Positions 53,903-63,793 of a stretch of DNA of 64,000 nt are shown in pieces (position 1 is the stretch's first letter; every line of letters begins with the position of its first letter). Origin of the DNA: JAMXLO01 sp963794185 (GTDB taxonomy: Bacteria; Pseudomonadota; Alphaproteobacteria; Acetobacterales; Acetobacteraceae); assembly GCA_963794185.1 (NCBI GenBank), contig CAWCDM010000029.1, positions 77,500-141,499 of the forward strand. The letters are read 5' to 3'. The notes under the pieces were generated by a model. That model was not told the DNA's origin. It was given only the letters and a program-made list of their open reading frames with translations, and did no database searches. The position numbers and the translations under genes were made by a program.

Positions 53903-56900
53903 CTAAACCGCCTCGTGCGTCACCGCGGGCTGCTTCCTAGCCTTCCGCCACTCCTCGACATGCTGCATCACCACGAAGAACGACGGTACGAACAGCACCG
54001 CCAGCAAGGTGGACGCAAGCATGCCGCTGAGCACCGCAAGCCCGAGCGAGGCGCGCGCACTGGCCCCCGCGCCGGTCGACGTTACCAGCGGCACGACGCC
54101 GAGAATGAACGCGAACGAGGTCATCACGATCGGACGGAAGCGAGCGCGCGCCGCACCGACCGCCGCCTGCACAACAGTGTCGCCCTGCAGCATGCGCCGC
54201 TCGCGTGCAATCTCCACAATGAGGATGGCGTTCTTCGCCGACAATGCGATCAGCAGGACAAGACCGATCTGAGTGTAGAGGTTGTTGGACAGCCCGAGGC
54301 CGCTCAGTGCGATCGCCGGACCCGTCAGCGACAGCGGCACCGCGAGGATCACCGAGGTCGGCGCGATCCAGCTCTCGTACTGTCCGGCCAGGCACAGATA
54401 CACCAGCAGCATGCCGAGGCCGAACACGTAGAAGATCTGGTTGCCCATGATCTTCTCCTGATAGGACATCGCGGTCCAGTCGTAGGCCGCGCCGCGTGGC
54501 AGGGTCCGGTCGGCGATCTGCTCCATCAGGTTGATCGCCTCGCCTGAACTGAAGCCCTGCGCCGCGGCGCCCACTATGGTGGCGGTGGGGTACAGATTGT
54601 AGAGACCGACCAGCGCCGGTCCGACCATCGGACGTATCTGCACCAGCGCCCCGAGGGGCACCATCTTGCCGTCCTGCGTGCGCACGTAAAGCTTCTCGAT
54701 GTCGGTCGGCAGCAGGCGGAACCTCGAGTCCGCCTGCACGTAGACCTGGAACGGTACGGCCGAACTTGTTGAACTGATTGACGTAGCTCGAGCCGATATA
54801 GCCGGCGAGCACGTCGAACACATCGCCCACCTGTACATTCAGCGTCTCCGCCTTCACCCGGTCGACCGCCACCTGGAGCTGCGGCACGCCGGCGCGGAAC
54901 GGTGACAGCAGTCGCTGCAGTCCCGTCTGCGTGTTTCCGTCACGCACGATGGCGCGCGTCACGGTCTGCAGCTTGGTGTAATCGAAGCTGCCGTCGCGCA
55001 GCTCGACCTGCATGGTGAAGCCGCTGGCATTGCCGATGCCCTGGATCGGTGGCGGGATCAGCACCAGCGCGACCGCATCCTGCAGCCGGTCCATCGACCG
55101 CTGAAGATTGCCGTACAGGGACCGCAGATCGGTGCCGCTCCCCGTCCCGCGCAGGCTCCAGTCCTTCAGAATCACATACGCGACGCCGGCATTTGCCAGC
55201 GTGGCGCTGTTGTCGAGCACCGAGATGCCGCTGATCGTGATCACCTGGTCCACGCCGGCTACGGCCAGCGCAGCCTGCGTTACCTGGTCCATCACCTGCT
55301 GCGTGCGTCCGACGGCCGCGCCATCGGGAAGCTGCACGGCGACCATCACGTAGCCCTGGTCCTCGATCGGGATGAACGAGGTCGGCAGCCGTACGATGCC
55401 CCACACGCCCGTGCCGACAACGATCAGGGCGATGACCACCATCGTCGCACTGCGCCGCGTCATGCCGCCGATCAGTCGCGCGTAGGCATTCTCGATCGGC
55501 TGATAGACGCGGTTGAAGCCGCGGAAGAAGAGATTGCGCCGTTCCGGCGGGACCGGCGTGCGCAGCCAAAGCGCGCATTGCGTCGGCTTCAGCGTGGCGG
55601 CGTTGACCGCGCTGATCAGCGCGGTGGCGGCGATCACCAGCGCGAACTGCGCGTAGATCTGCCCGGTGAGGCCAGGCAGGAAGGCGGCCGGGACGAACAC
55701 CGCCATCAGCACCAGCGTGATGCCGACGATCGGCCCGAACAGCTCGTCCATCGCCCGGATCGCGGCGTCGTGCGGCGAGAGACCGCGCTCGATGTGATGG
55801 GCGGCACCCTCCACCACCACGATCGCATCGTCCACCACGATGCCGATCGACAGGATGATAGCGAACAGGGTCGAAAGGTTCACGGTGAAGCCGAGCGCCG
55901 CCATCGCCGCGAAGGCACCGATGATCGTCACCGGCACCGTGGTCGCCGGCACCAGCGTGGCGCGCCAGTCCTGCAGGAACACCAGGATCACGATCAGCAC
56001 GAGCACCGCCGCCTCGACCAGGGTCTTGTAGACCTCGTGGATCGATGCATTCACGAACCGCGTGGTGTCGAACGGCACGCGGTAGGCGAGGCCTTGCGGA
56101 AATGCCTTCGCCAGCTCGGCCATTTTGGCGTTCACAAGGGCTGCCACGTTCAGCGCATTGGCGATCGGCAACTGGTAGATGGCGATGCCCGCCGCCGGCT
56201 TGCCGTTCAACCTGGTCGACTGCGAATAGGTCTGCGCGCCGAGCTCGACGCGTCCGACATCCCTGATGCGCGTGATCTGCCCGCCATTGGCGCTGTCGAC
56301 CTTGACGATGATGTTGGCGAATTCGGCCGGGTCGGCGAGGCGGCCCTCGACGTTCACCGTGTATTGAAAATTCTGGCCGGCGGGCGCGGGCGGCGCGCCG
56401 ACCTGGCCGGACGTGACCTGCTGGCTCTGCTGCTGGATCGCCCGGATCACATCGTCCGGCCCCAGCCCGCGCGCGAACAGCTTTTCCGGATCCAGCCAAA
56501 TGCGCATCGAGTACTGGCCGACGCCGAGCACGGCGACATTGCCGACGCCGGCGAGTTGGGACAGCTCCGGCGCCAGGGTGATGGTGGCGTAGTTGCTGAG
56601 GAACAGGCTGTCATAGCGCCCGTCCGGCGCGGTGAGCGCGACGATCTGCAGGATCGAGGTCGACTTCTGCTGCACGGTCACGCCCTGCACCTGCACCGCC
56701 TGCGGCAGCGACGCCATCGCAGCCGAGATCCGGTTCTGCACCAGGACCTGCGCGAAGTTCAAATCCGTGCCGATCTCGAATGTCACCGTTAGCGCGTAGG
56801 TCCCGTCCGCCGCGCTGGTCGACTGCATGTAGATCATGCCCTGCACGCCGTTGACCTGCTGCTCGATCGGCAGTGCGACCGTGTTCATCACGGTATCTGC

Positions 56901-57062
56901 GCTCGCGCCGGGATACCGTGTGGAGACCGATACGGTCGGCGGCACGACGTTCGGATACTGTGCGACCGGCAATGTGAACAGCGCGACGCCGCCGATCAGC
57001 ACCATCACGATCGCCAGCACGTTGGCGAGCACCGGCCGGTCGATGAAGAATTTCGAGATCAT
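53903..57062 (-). CDS. RND-family multidrug efflux transporter (AcrB/MexB-like), one frameshift
   Basis: About 1050 residues, HAE1 class. FFIDRPVLANVLAIVMVLIG at the N-terminus, PTVSVSTRYPGASADTVMNT, the central RND signature with FAIILSIGIVVDDAIVVVEG (the two Asp of the proton relay in helix 4), and the C-terminal half with YEKIMGNQ-type pore loop (SYQEKIMGNQIFYVFGLGML) and IGLVLLIALSAKNAILIVEI. One extra base near 54764 shifts the frame between QFNKFGRTF and VYVQADSRFRLLPTDI. Drives drug or solvent efflux with the adaptor upstream; no outer-membrane channel gene is present in the window, so it must use another TolC-like protein. Confidence 0.92.
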
Positions 57063-57081
57063 CGGCCGCGGCCGTCCGCCG

Positions 57082-58260
57082 TCACGATTTGCCGGGCAGG
57101 GCGGGTGCCGTGTCGGCGGTGATCACCGTCACCTGCGGCGCCACCTTCTCGCCGGGGATCGCCTTCTGGTTGCCGCTGATCACCACAAGGTCGTCCGGCG
57201 CTATCCCCGACGAGATCACCCGCAGCGCGCCCTCCAGTTGTCCGGTCTGCACCGTTCGCTGCTCCACGACGTTGTCCTTGTCCACGACCAGCAGGTATCG
57301 GCCGCTCTGGTCGGCACCCAGCGCCTGATCGGGCACCAGCAGCGCGTTCGCCTTCTGGTGTGCCAGAGGCAGCCGGATGCGCAGGAACATGCCGGGCAGC
57401 AGGGCGTGTCTGGGATTCCGCAGCAGGCCGCGCGCGGTGAGCGTCCCGGTGGCAGGGTCGATCATGGGCGCCGCGTAGTCGAGCTTGCCGACATGCGGAT
57501 AGCCGGTCTCCGTCATCAGCCCGACCTCGACTGGGGTGCCCCTCATCTCCTTCGGGTCGATGCCCTGCGCCGCGAGCGCCTCTTTGATGCGCAGCACCTG
57601 CTGTTCGCTGACGGTGAAACTGACGTAGATCGGATCGAGCTGCACGATACTGGCAAGCTTGGTCACGCCGGTACTGCCGACCAGGCCGCCCACCGAGACC
57701 AGATGCGCGGTGACCATGCCGTCGAACGGCGCGTTGACCCGCGTGTAGCCAAGGTTGATCGCGGCGATCGTCACGCCAGCCTGATCGTTCATCACCTTGG
57801 CCTTGTCGGTGTCGCGCTTGGCCCGGGCCTCGTCCACCTTCGATTGCGAGGCAAAGTCGCTCTTGCCCAGCGTGAATTGCCGGTAGAACTCGGCCTCGGC
57901 CTGGACCAGATCGGCCTGGGTCGCCTCCAGCGAAGCCTGTGCCTGCTGCAACTGTGCCTCATAGGGCGCCGGCTCGATGACGAACAGCGTGTCGGCCAAT
58001 TTGGCCTCGGTGCCATCCTTGTAGTTGATCTCCTGGAGGTAACCTTGCACCCGCGCTTCGAGATCGACCTGATTGTACGCGACCGCGTTGCCGGTGACTT
58101 CGAGGTACGGCAGCACGTCCTGCTGCACCGGCTTCGCCACACCTACCTGCGGCGGCGGCGGCGGGACATAGGCGTTTTCTTTCTTACAGGCCGCGGTTGA
58201 CGCCAGCGTCAGGATCAACGCCGCGAGACATGACGGCCGGAGCAGCAACATTATCGGCAC
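57082..58260 (-). CDS. RND periplasmic adaptor lipoprotein (MexA/AcrA-like)
   Basis: 392 residues, membrane fusion protein. Signal with lipobox LASTAACKKE (Cys25), then VGVAKPVQQDVLPYLEVTGN, the lipoyl/barrel part VQGYLQEINYKDGTEAKLAD, a helical hairpin (QLQQAQASLEATQADLVQAE), YTRVNAPFDGMVTAHLVSVG, and GTLTARGLLRNPRHALLPGM. Start at ATG 58260 overlaps the livM 3' end by 77 bp; ATG 58251 is an alternative. 19 bp in front of the RND transporter gene. Confidence 0.92.
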   Translation of the reverse strand: MPIMLLLRPSCLAALILTLASTAACKKENAYVPPPPPQVGVAKPVQQDVLPYLEVTGNAVAYNQVDLEARVQGYLQEINYKDGTEAKLADTLFVIEPAPYEAQLQQAQASLEATQADLVQAEAEFYRQFTLGKSDFASQSKVDEARAKRDTDKAKVMNDQAGVTIAAINLGYTRVNAPFDGMVTAHLVSVGGLVGSTGVTKLASIVQLDPIYVSFTVSEQQVLRIKEALAAQGIDPKEMRGTPVEVGLMTETGYPHVGKLDYAAPMIDPATGTLTARGLLRNPRHALLPGMFLRIRLPLAHQKANALLVPDQALGADQSGRYLLVVDKDNVVEQRTVQTGQLEGALRVISSGIAPDDLVVISGNQKAIPGEKVAPQVTVITADTAPALPGKS

Positions 58261-59248
58261 CGGGTTCCCCGTTGTCGGCTGGGCGGATTTCAGCCGATTT
58301 CGCGCCGCGACGAAAGCGTGCGACTAGGGAACCGACGAAGCCGGCCGCGCCGGCGGGCATCAGGAACATGACGGCGATCAGGATCACGCCGTAGACGGCG
58401 CCCGGTGCCGCCTTTGACACTTTCTCGGCGAGGTTCGGCACGAACTCGATGAACAACCCGCCGAAGACCGCGCCGCCGATCGACGACACGCCGCCGACCA
58501 CGAGGCCGACGAAGAAGTAGATCGACACGAAGATGCCGAAACTGTCAGGTGCGACGAACTGCACCACGATGGCGCCGAGCGAGCCTGCCACGCCGGTGTA
58601 GAGCGCGCTCAGGGCGAAGGTGCGGGTCTTCAGCAATGCGATGTCGATGCCCATGGCCTCGGCGGCGAGTGCGTGGTCGCGGATCGCCATCATCGCCCGG
58701 CCGATCCGTCCGCGCACCACGTTCCAGGCAAGCAGGAACAGCAGAGCGCCGACGAACAGCGTGAACAGATAGAGCCATTGGTCGGGCGACAGATCCAGGC
58801 CGAAGGGTGCGTCCGGCTTGTCGATGACGAGGCCCTGCACGCCGCCGGTCCATGGTTCCAGCACGTTGTGTTTCAGAAGCTGCGGTACGGCGACGGCGAG
58901 TGCAAAGGTGGTGAGGGCGAGATACAGCCCTCCCAGCCGCAGCGCGGGCAGGCCGATGAGAAATCCGACCACGGCGCAGACGATCGCTGAGACCGGCAGC
59001 GTCGCCCAGTACGGCACGTTATATTCCGACATAAGGATCGCAGTGACGTACGCGCCGATCGCATAGAACGCGCCGTGACCGAGCGAGATCTGGCCGTTGA
59101 ACCCCGTGAGGATGGCCAAGCCGAGGATCGCGATGGCGTAGACGACCACCATGGTGAGCTGGAACAGGTGGTAATCGCTGAACAGGAAGGTCGGCGCGAA
59201 CGCAACGACGAGCCACAGCAGGACCGCCAATGCGGCATTGCGCACCAT
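58184..59248 (-). CDS. livM: Branched-chain amino acid-type ABC transporter permease LivM
   Basis: 354 residues with about 9-10 membrane segments. Typical: ILGLAILTGFNGQISLGHGA, FYAIGAYVTAILMSE, GLPALRLGGLYLALTTFALA and RTFALSALYTGVAGSLGAIV (cytoplasmic EAA-like region), ending FLMPAGAAGFVGSLVARFRR. Liv-type importers carry Leu/Ile/Val but in many bacteria also aromatic acids or amides. Three bases behind livH. Its last 25 codons, beyond the usual family end, overlap the RND adaptor start, an uncommon extent for unrelated genes. Confidence 0.93.
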   Translation of the reverse strand: MVRNAALAVLLWLVVAFAPTFLFSDYHLFQLTMVVVYAIAILGLAILTGFNGQISLGHGAFYAIGAYVTAILMSEYNVPYWATLPVSAIVCAVVGFLIGLPALRLGGLYLALTTFALAVAVPQLLKHNVLEPWTGGVQGLVIDKPDAPFGLDLSPDQWLYLFTLFVGALLFLLAWNVVRGRIGRAMMAIRDHALAAEAMGIDIALLKTRTFALSALYTGVAGSLGAIVVQFVAPDSFGIFVSIYFFVGLVVGGVSSIGGAVFGGLFIEFVPNLAEKVSKAAPGAVYGVILIAVMFLMPAGAAGFVGSLVARFRRGAKSAEIRPADNGEPGADNVAAPAVMSRGVDPDAGVNRGL

Positions 59249-59251
59249 CGA

Positions 59252-60124
59252 CTACACCCTGCTCAGCACGGTCCGGCCGAGCAGCCCCGACGGCTTCACC
59301 ACCAGCACCGCGACGATGATGATCAGCGCCACCGTCAGCTTGAGCTCGGTGCCGACGACATAGGCGCCGGCCAGGTTCTCGATGATTCCCACGGCGAAGC
59401 CACCGAGCACGGCGCCCAGCGGATTGTCGATGCCGCCCAGCAGCGCGCCGGCGAACGCGTAGAGCAGGATGCCTGCCATCATGTTGGGATCCAGATAAAC
59501 GATGGGGGCCACCATCATGCCGGCGACCGCGCCGATCGCCGCGGCGAGGCCCCAGCCGAGTGCCAGCATCCAGCCGACGCGGATGCCGACGAGACGCGCG
59601 GAAACCGGATTGAATGCCGCCGCCCGCATCGCCAGACCAAGCTTCGTGTGGCGGAAGAACAGATAGACGGCGATCAGCACGACGAGCGTCACGCCGGTGG
59701 CGCCCAGTTCATGGCCCGAGACGTAGCCGCTGAACAGCACCGGGCCGCCAGGAAAGGGTGTCGGGAATGTCTTGATCATGTAGTCGAACATCCAGCCGGT
59801 GCAGCTGTTGATGATCAGCAGGAGGCCGATGAACACGCCGACCGAGGCGAGCACCGGCGCATCCATCATCGGGCGCATCAGAACGCGCTCGATCAGCAGT
59901 CCGATGCAGAACGAGACCACGACTGTGAGGACGAAGGCGATCCAATAGGGGAGGCCGGCGTTGATCAGGGTAAGCGCGATGTAGGTGGAGAACGTCGCCA
60001 TCTCGCCTTGGGCGAAATTCACGTGGTGCGTCGCCTGATAGATCATCACGAGGGCGAGCGCGACCGAGGCGTAGATGCCGCCGCTGGCGATGCCCGACAG
60101 AACCTGGTGCAGCACGCCTTCCAC
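59252..60124 (-). CDS. livH: Branched-chain amino acid-type ABC transporter permease LivH
   Basis: 290 residues, about 8 membrane segments. QVLSGIASGGIYASVALALV, MIYQATHHVNFAQGEMATFS, and late AGALLGGIDNPLGAVLGGFA, VGIIENLAGAYV are hallmarks. Forms the membrane channel with LivM. Preceded by a palindromic element (60129-60214) between it and livF. Confidence 0.94.
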   Translation of the reverse strand: MEGVLHQVLSGIASGGIYASVALALVMIYQATHHVNFAQGEMATFSTYIALTLINAGLPYWIAFVLTVVVSFCIGLLIERVLMRPMMDAPVLASVGVFIGLLLIINSCTGWMFDYMIKTFPTPFPGGPVLFSGYVSGHELGATGVTLVVLIAVYLFFRHTKLGLAMRAAAFNPVSARLVGIRVGWMLALGWGLAAAIGAVAGMMVAPIVYLDPNMMAGILLYAFAGALLGGIDNPLGAVLGGFAVGIIENLAGAYVVGTELKLTVALIIIVAVLVVKPSGLLGRTVLSRV

Positions 60125-60128
60125 CGCG

Positions 60129-60214
60129 ACCCCCTCCCTAACCCTCCCCCGCTTCGCGGGAGAGGAAATACTCTTCTCCTCTCCCGCGAAGCGGGGGAGG
60201 GTTAGGGAGGGGGT
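60129..60214. repeat. Long hairpin between livF and livH
   Basis: Arms of about 36 bp, CCCCTCCCTAACCCTCCCCC and onward to GCTTCGCGGGAGAGG, answered by the exact reverse complement, around a short AAATACTCTTCT centre. It lies within the presumed liv operon and occupies nearly all of the 113-bp gap between the livF stop and the livH start. Confidence 0.8.
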
Positions 60215-60237
60215 ATGCGGGCAACACTAAAGCACCC

Positions 60238-60934
<697 letters not shown>

Positions 60935-60951
<17 letters not shown>

Positions 60952-61748
60952 GCTGCTCTTCCCCGGTCTCGCCCAGATAGGCGCGGATCACCTCAGGCTC
61001 GTTGCGCACTTCGTCCGGCGTGCCATCGGCGATCTTCAGACCGAACTCCAGCGCCACCACCTTGTGGGACACCCGCATCACCAGGTTCATGTGATGCTCG
61101 ACCAGCAGGATGCTGAGGTCGAAATGCGTCCGGATGCGATGCAGCAGCTGCGCCAGATCGTCCACCTCGCCATGGTTGAGGCCACCGGCCGGTTCATCGA
61201 GCATCAGCAGCTTCGGCCCGCCGATCAGCGCGCGCGCCAGCTCCACGCGTTTCTGGGTGCCGAACGGCAGGCCGCCGGCCCGCGTGTCGGCGACATCGTT
61301 CAGATCGAGAAGCTGCAGCAGGTCGCGCAGCCGCGCGGTCCGCCTGCTGTTCCTCCTGCCGAACGACGGGCAGTCGGAGCGCGTTGGTGATGAAGCCGGA
61401 ATGGCCGAGATGATGCGCGCCGACCAGGACATTGTCGCGAACGCTCAACGAGCGGAACAGTGCGACATTCTGGAAGGTGCGGCCGATGCCGAGGCCGGCC
61501 ATGCGATAACGCGACAGCCCCTTGAGCGAGCGTCCCTCGAACAGGATGTCGCCGTCGGCAAAGCGATAGAAGCCGCTGATGCAGTTGAACAGCGTCGTTT
61601 TGCCGGATCCGTTCGGGCCGATCAGACCGCAGATCTGGCCGTAGTCGACATCGAAAGACACGCCGGCCAGCGCGACGACGCCACCAAAGCGCATCGCCAC
61701 TTCGGAGACCTGGAGCAGAGGAGCGGCGGGCGAAGCAGGTGGCTTCAC
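60935..61748 (-). CDS. livG: ABC transporter ATP-binding protein LivG, one frameshift
   Basis: About 271 residues. N-terminal frame: LLQVSEVAMRFGGVVALAGV, Walker A LIGPNGSGKTTLFNCISGFY, GIGRTFQNVALFRSLSVRDN. After a slip near 61340 the second frame continues RLRDLLQLLDLNDVADTRAG, GLPFGTQKRVELARALIGGP (signature region), Walker B KLLMLDEPAGGLNHGEVDDL and VEHHMNLVMRVSHKVVALEF. GTG 61748 (MKPPASPAAPLLQVSE) is taken as start. First gene of the leftward series; no substrate-binding protein (LivK/LivJ) is seen in the window. Confidence 0.9.
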
Positions 61749-61854
61749 GGCGTGGGCGCGGCCTTTCGGCCAATCCGATCGGCGCCGTAACGGCTTGCCA
61801 TGCGTAGCTCCCTGCTGATGGCCCACGCTGCCGGGGGCTTGCCCGCGAGCTAGA

Positions 61855-61945
61855 CGCAGGCACGCGATCGAGTCAACCCGAAGCGGCGGGGCTTCGCCCC
61901 GCACCCGACCAAGGGCCGAGCCCTTGGAACCCCTGACTTTGGTCC
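61855..61945. repeat. GC-rich palindromes at a resolvase breakpoint
   Basis: Two adjacent small palindromes, GCGGGGCTTCGCCCCGC and CCAAGGGCCGAGCCCTTGG, followed by a CTTTGGTCC tail. This type of sequence is scattered between genes in Acetobacteraceae as I recall. It replaces the C-terminal part of the resolvase remnant to its right. Confidence 0.55.
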
Positions 61946-61961
61946 GGCGTGAGCCGGGGCG

Positions 61962-62140
61962 GGCCGGGCGAGCGCGTCACCGTCACCACGTCGCCCGCCT
62001 CGGGCTGGCCGAGCAACCGGCGAAGCTCGGCGCGGTCGATCTTGGCGCCGCTCGCCACCTCGCGGAACACCGTCTTGCATCTGGCACTTGGTCCGTTGGT
62101 GCACATGTGCGTCAAGTTGGCGTAGCGTCTCATAGCGCAC
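61962..62140 (-). pseudogene. Truncated serine resolvase/invertase remnant
   Basis: Leftward frame KTVFREVASGAKIDRAELRR, then LLGQPEAGDVVTVTR is the well-known segment of Tn3-family resolvases (VFREVASGAKTDR, then GDVLMVTRLDRLARS). Upstream, in another frame, ETLRQLDAHV resembles the QTLDAQ segment. The catalytic N-terminal Ser region is missing and the sequence stops at VTR, where GC-rich palindromes begin. A decayed mobile-element gene that marks the border of the accessory end of the window. Confidence 0.7.
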
Positions 62141-62295
62141 TTAAGGCCGCCATTATGCAGCGGAGTTGCGCAGCAAGAGGCCCAATCTCTTCAGCGTCCT
62201 AATTTTGCTGCGAAACTCTTGATTTTTGTAACATCGCAAGCAGAAGGCCATGTCGCAGAAGGCGGCATAAGTCATTTCAGGAAATTAGGCGGTCT

Positions 62296-62616
62296 TCAGT
62301 ATTTCTTTAACGCCGCGTCGGCCTCGATATCCTGATCGGCACAGGCTTTAATAAGTGAGTAACCGTAGGATTTCATTTGATGCACGCAGCGGTCTATAAT
62401 CTTGCTGTCCTCTGCTGGGTATGTATGAAGGTCTTGAAGTGCTTCTAAATCTTGATCCACACACGCTTTGATTAAGCTCGCGCCATACCGCTTCATTTGT
62501 TTCCTACACCGGCTGATAATCTCCTGCTTCGCATCCGTCAGTTGGGGCAGATCGGCGGCGAAGGTGCTGCTTGTAGAGAGTAGGAGACACACAGCGGCGG
62601 CAATGGTGCGAATCAT
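62296..62616 (-). CDS. Secreted protein with tandem Cys repeat
   Basis: 106 residues: signal peptide (AAAVCLLLSTSSTFAA), then two copies of a roughly 30-residue unit. Copy 1: IISRCRKQMKRYGASLIKAC then VDQDLEALQDL. Copy 2: IIDRCVHQMKSYGYSLIKAC then ADQDIEADAALKKY. Each has two Cys spaced by 14 residues, which suggests a disulfide-linked helical hairpin in the periplasm. Similar small proteins occur in Rhizobiales as I recall; function unknown. Lower GC than the core. Confidence 0.7.
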   Translation of the reverse strand: MIRTIAAAVCLLLSTSSTFAADLPQLTDAKQEIISRCRKQMKRYGASLIKACVDQDLEALQDLHTYPAEDSKIIDRCVHQMKSYGYSLIKACADQDIEADAALKKY

Positions 62617-62684
62617 GGCTCTACTCGGAACTCTAATATGTAGTGATTCTCGCCCATTCGCTTGGCATGGTCAATGCCGGATAG

Positions 62685-63293
62685 CTATGGTGAAGCGGCT
62701 ACAAAAACCACAGTGTTTCCGCCTGCGTCGTCAGCCGCTAAGGCGACCAGTAAGTGCCCCTTCTCGTCAGCCGATGAGATTACGTGTTGCTCAAGCAAAT
62801 TCAATATCTTTTGACCGTGTTCGATGATTGTGTCCAAGTCCACGTTAAGGACTTTTCCATGCTCCGCGAGCATATTTCTTGCACTGCCACGATGGAGGAA
62901 TGACCCGCTTCGTTCCCATAGCTCTACCAATTCTTTCTTGGTGACCTTAGGGGCGTTGTAGTCATCTAAATGCACCTCGCCACTTGATAGTTTCCGAAAC
63001 CTGACGCCACGCGGGTAGAAGTCGGCGTTAAGTTGCTCAAGCTTTTTCATTATGACCGGAGTTCGCCACGACTTTAGCGTGCCAGCGTCTTTCACATCTC
63101 CATGAGCAACGACACACCCCGTTGCGATGATCTCGCAAAGCATACGAAGTTGTAGATAAGCGAACTCTTGAAGCAACCGAGGCACCCAATGGTCTCTTGC
63201 GCGGATCGCATCGCGCATGGCGTGAATACGTAATCTAGCTTCGTCCATTAGGTCGGCATATATCTGGTGCTCTGGACTTAAAGACGGTGTCAC
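62685..63293 (-). CDS. Hypothetical accessory protein
   Basis: 202 residues, low GC, likely transferred. N-terminal helices (EHQIYADLMDEARLRIHAMR; QEFAYLQLRMLCEIIATGCV), middle KLEQLNADFYPRGVRFRKLS, then KKELVELWERSGSFLHRGSA and a Gly/Ala-rich end. No catalytic motif recognised. The gene stands alone with its own lower-GC flanks. Function unknown. Confidence 0.6.
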   Translation of the reverse strand: MTPSLSPEHQIYADLMDEARLRIHAMRDAIRARDHWVPRLLQEFAYLQLRMLCEIIATGCVVAHGDVKDAGTLKSWRTPVIMKKLEQLNADFYPRGVRFRKLSSGEVHLDDYNAPKVTKKELVELWERSGSFLHRGSARNMLAEHGKVLNVDLDTIIEHGQKILNLLEQHVISSADEKGHLLVALAADDAGGNTVVFVAASP

Positions 63294-63352
63294 CGACGGC
63301 CTCCTCTGTGTGGGGGCGAACCTGTAGGCCGGATTACCGGCTATATGGGAAG

Positions 63353-63793
63353 TCAGGTCGCTGCGTCGGAATCCACAGCTTCCGGCCTGGCAGCATCGAG
63401 CACGGACAGTCGGAGGAATTTACGCAAATCCTCACTCATACGCGGATAGCTCCAAGCGTCACTCCAGCCCGGCGCGGCTCCGTGGCGATTTTTCACCCAT
63501 ACAAATAGCTCGTCATGCTTGATGAAAAACCATGGCCGTCCCGGTTTGGCACCAGCCGGGTCAGGGAACAGCATCCAAATTTCGCGCCCGCCATAACAAC
63601 TCCAATCGACGGCAGGGCGACCTTTCATCTGAGTTGAGCAAAGGTTGCCGTCCGGTGAACGGACAACCAAATCCTCCCCGGACACGTCGGCTTCTGGCCG
63701 ATATACTCGATACCCGGCACGAATTAGGATGGCGGTCGCCTCCGCTCGATTTGCCGCCTCGATCTCGTTGGAGGTTAGCGGCTGGACGGGCAT
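63353..63793 (-). CDS. Putative PD-(D/E)xK nuclease-like protein
   Basis: 146 residues. The order N-terminal helix (EIEAANRAEATAILIRAGYR), Glu-Asp (DVSGEDLVVRSPDG), and Gln-x-Lys (CSTQMKGRPAVDW) fits the minimal PD-(D/E)xK core as seen in small restriction-endonuclease-like and DUF proteins that copy group I intron nucleases. The second half (FFIKHDELFVWVKNRHG) is typical of such folds. No methyltransferase partner is near. Assignment is by motif only. Confidence 0.5.
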   Translation of the reverse strand: MPVQPLTSNEIEAANRAEATAILIRAGYRVYRPEADVSGEDLVVRSPDGNLCSTQMKGRPAVDWSCYGGREIWMLFPDPAGAKPGRPWFFIKHDELFVWVKNRHGAAPGWSDAWSYPRMSEDLRKFLRLSVLDAARPEAVDSDAAT

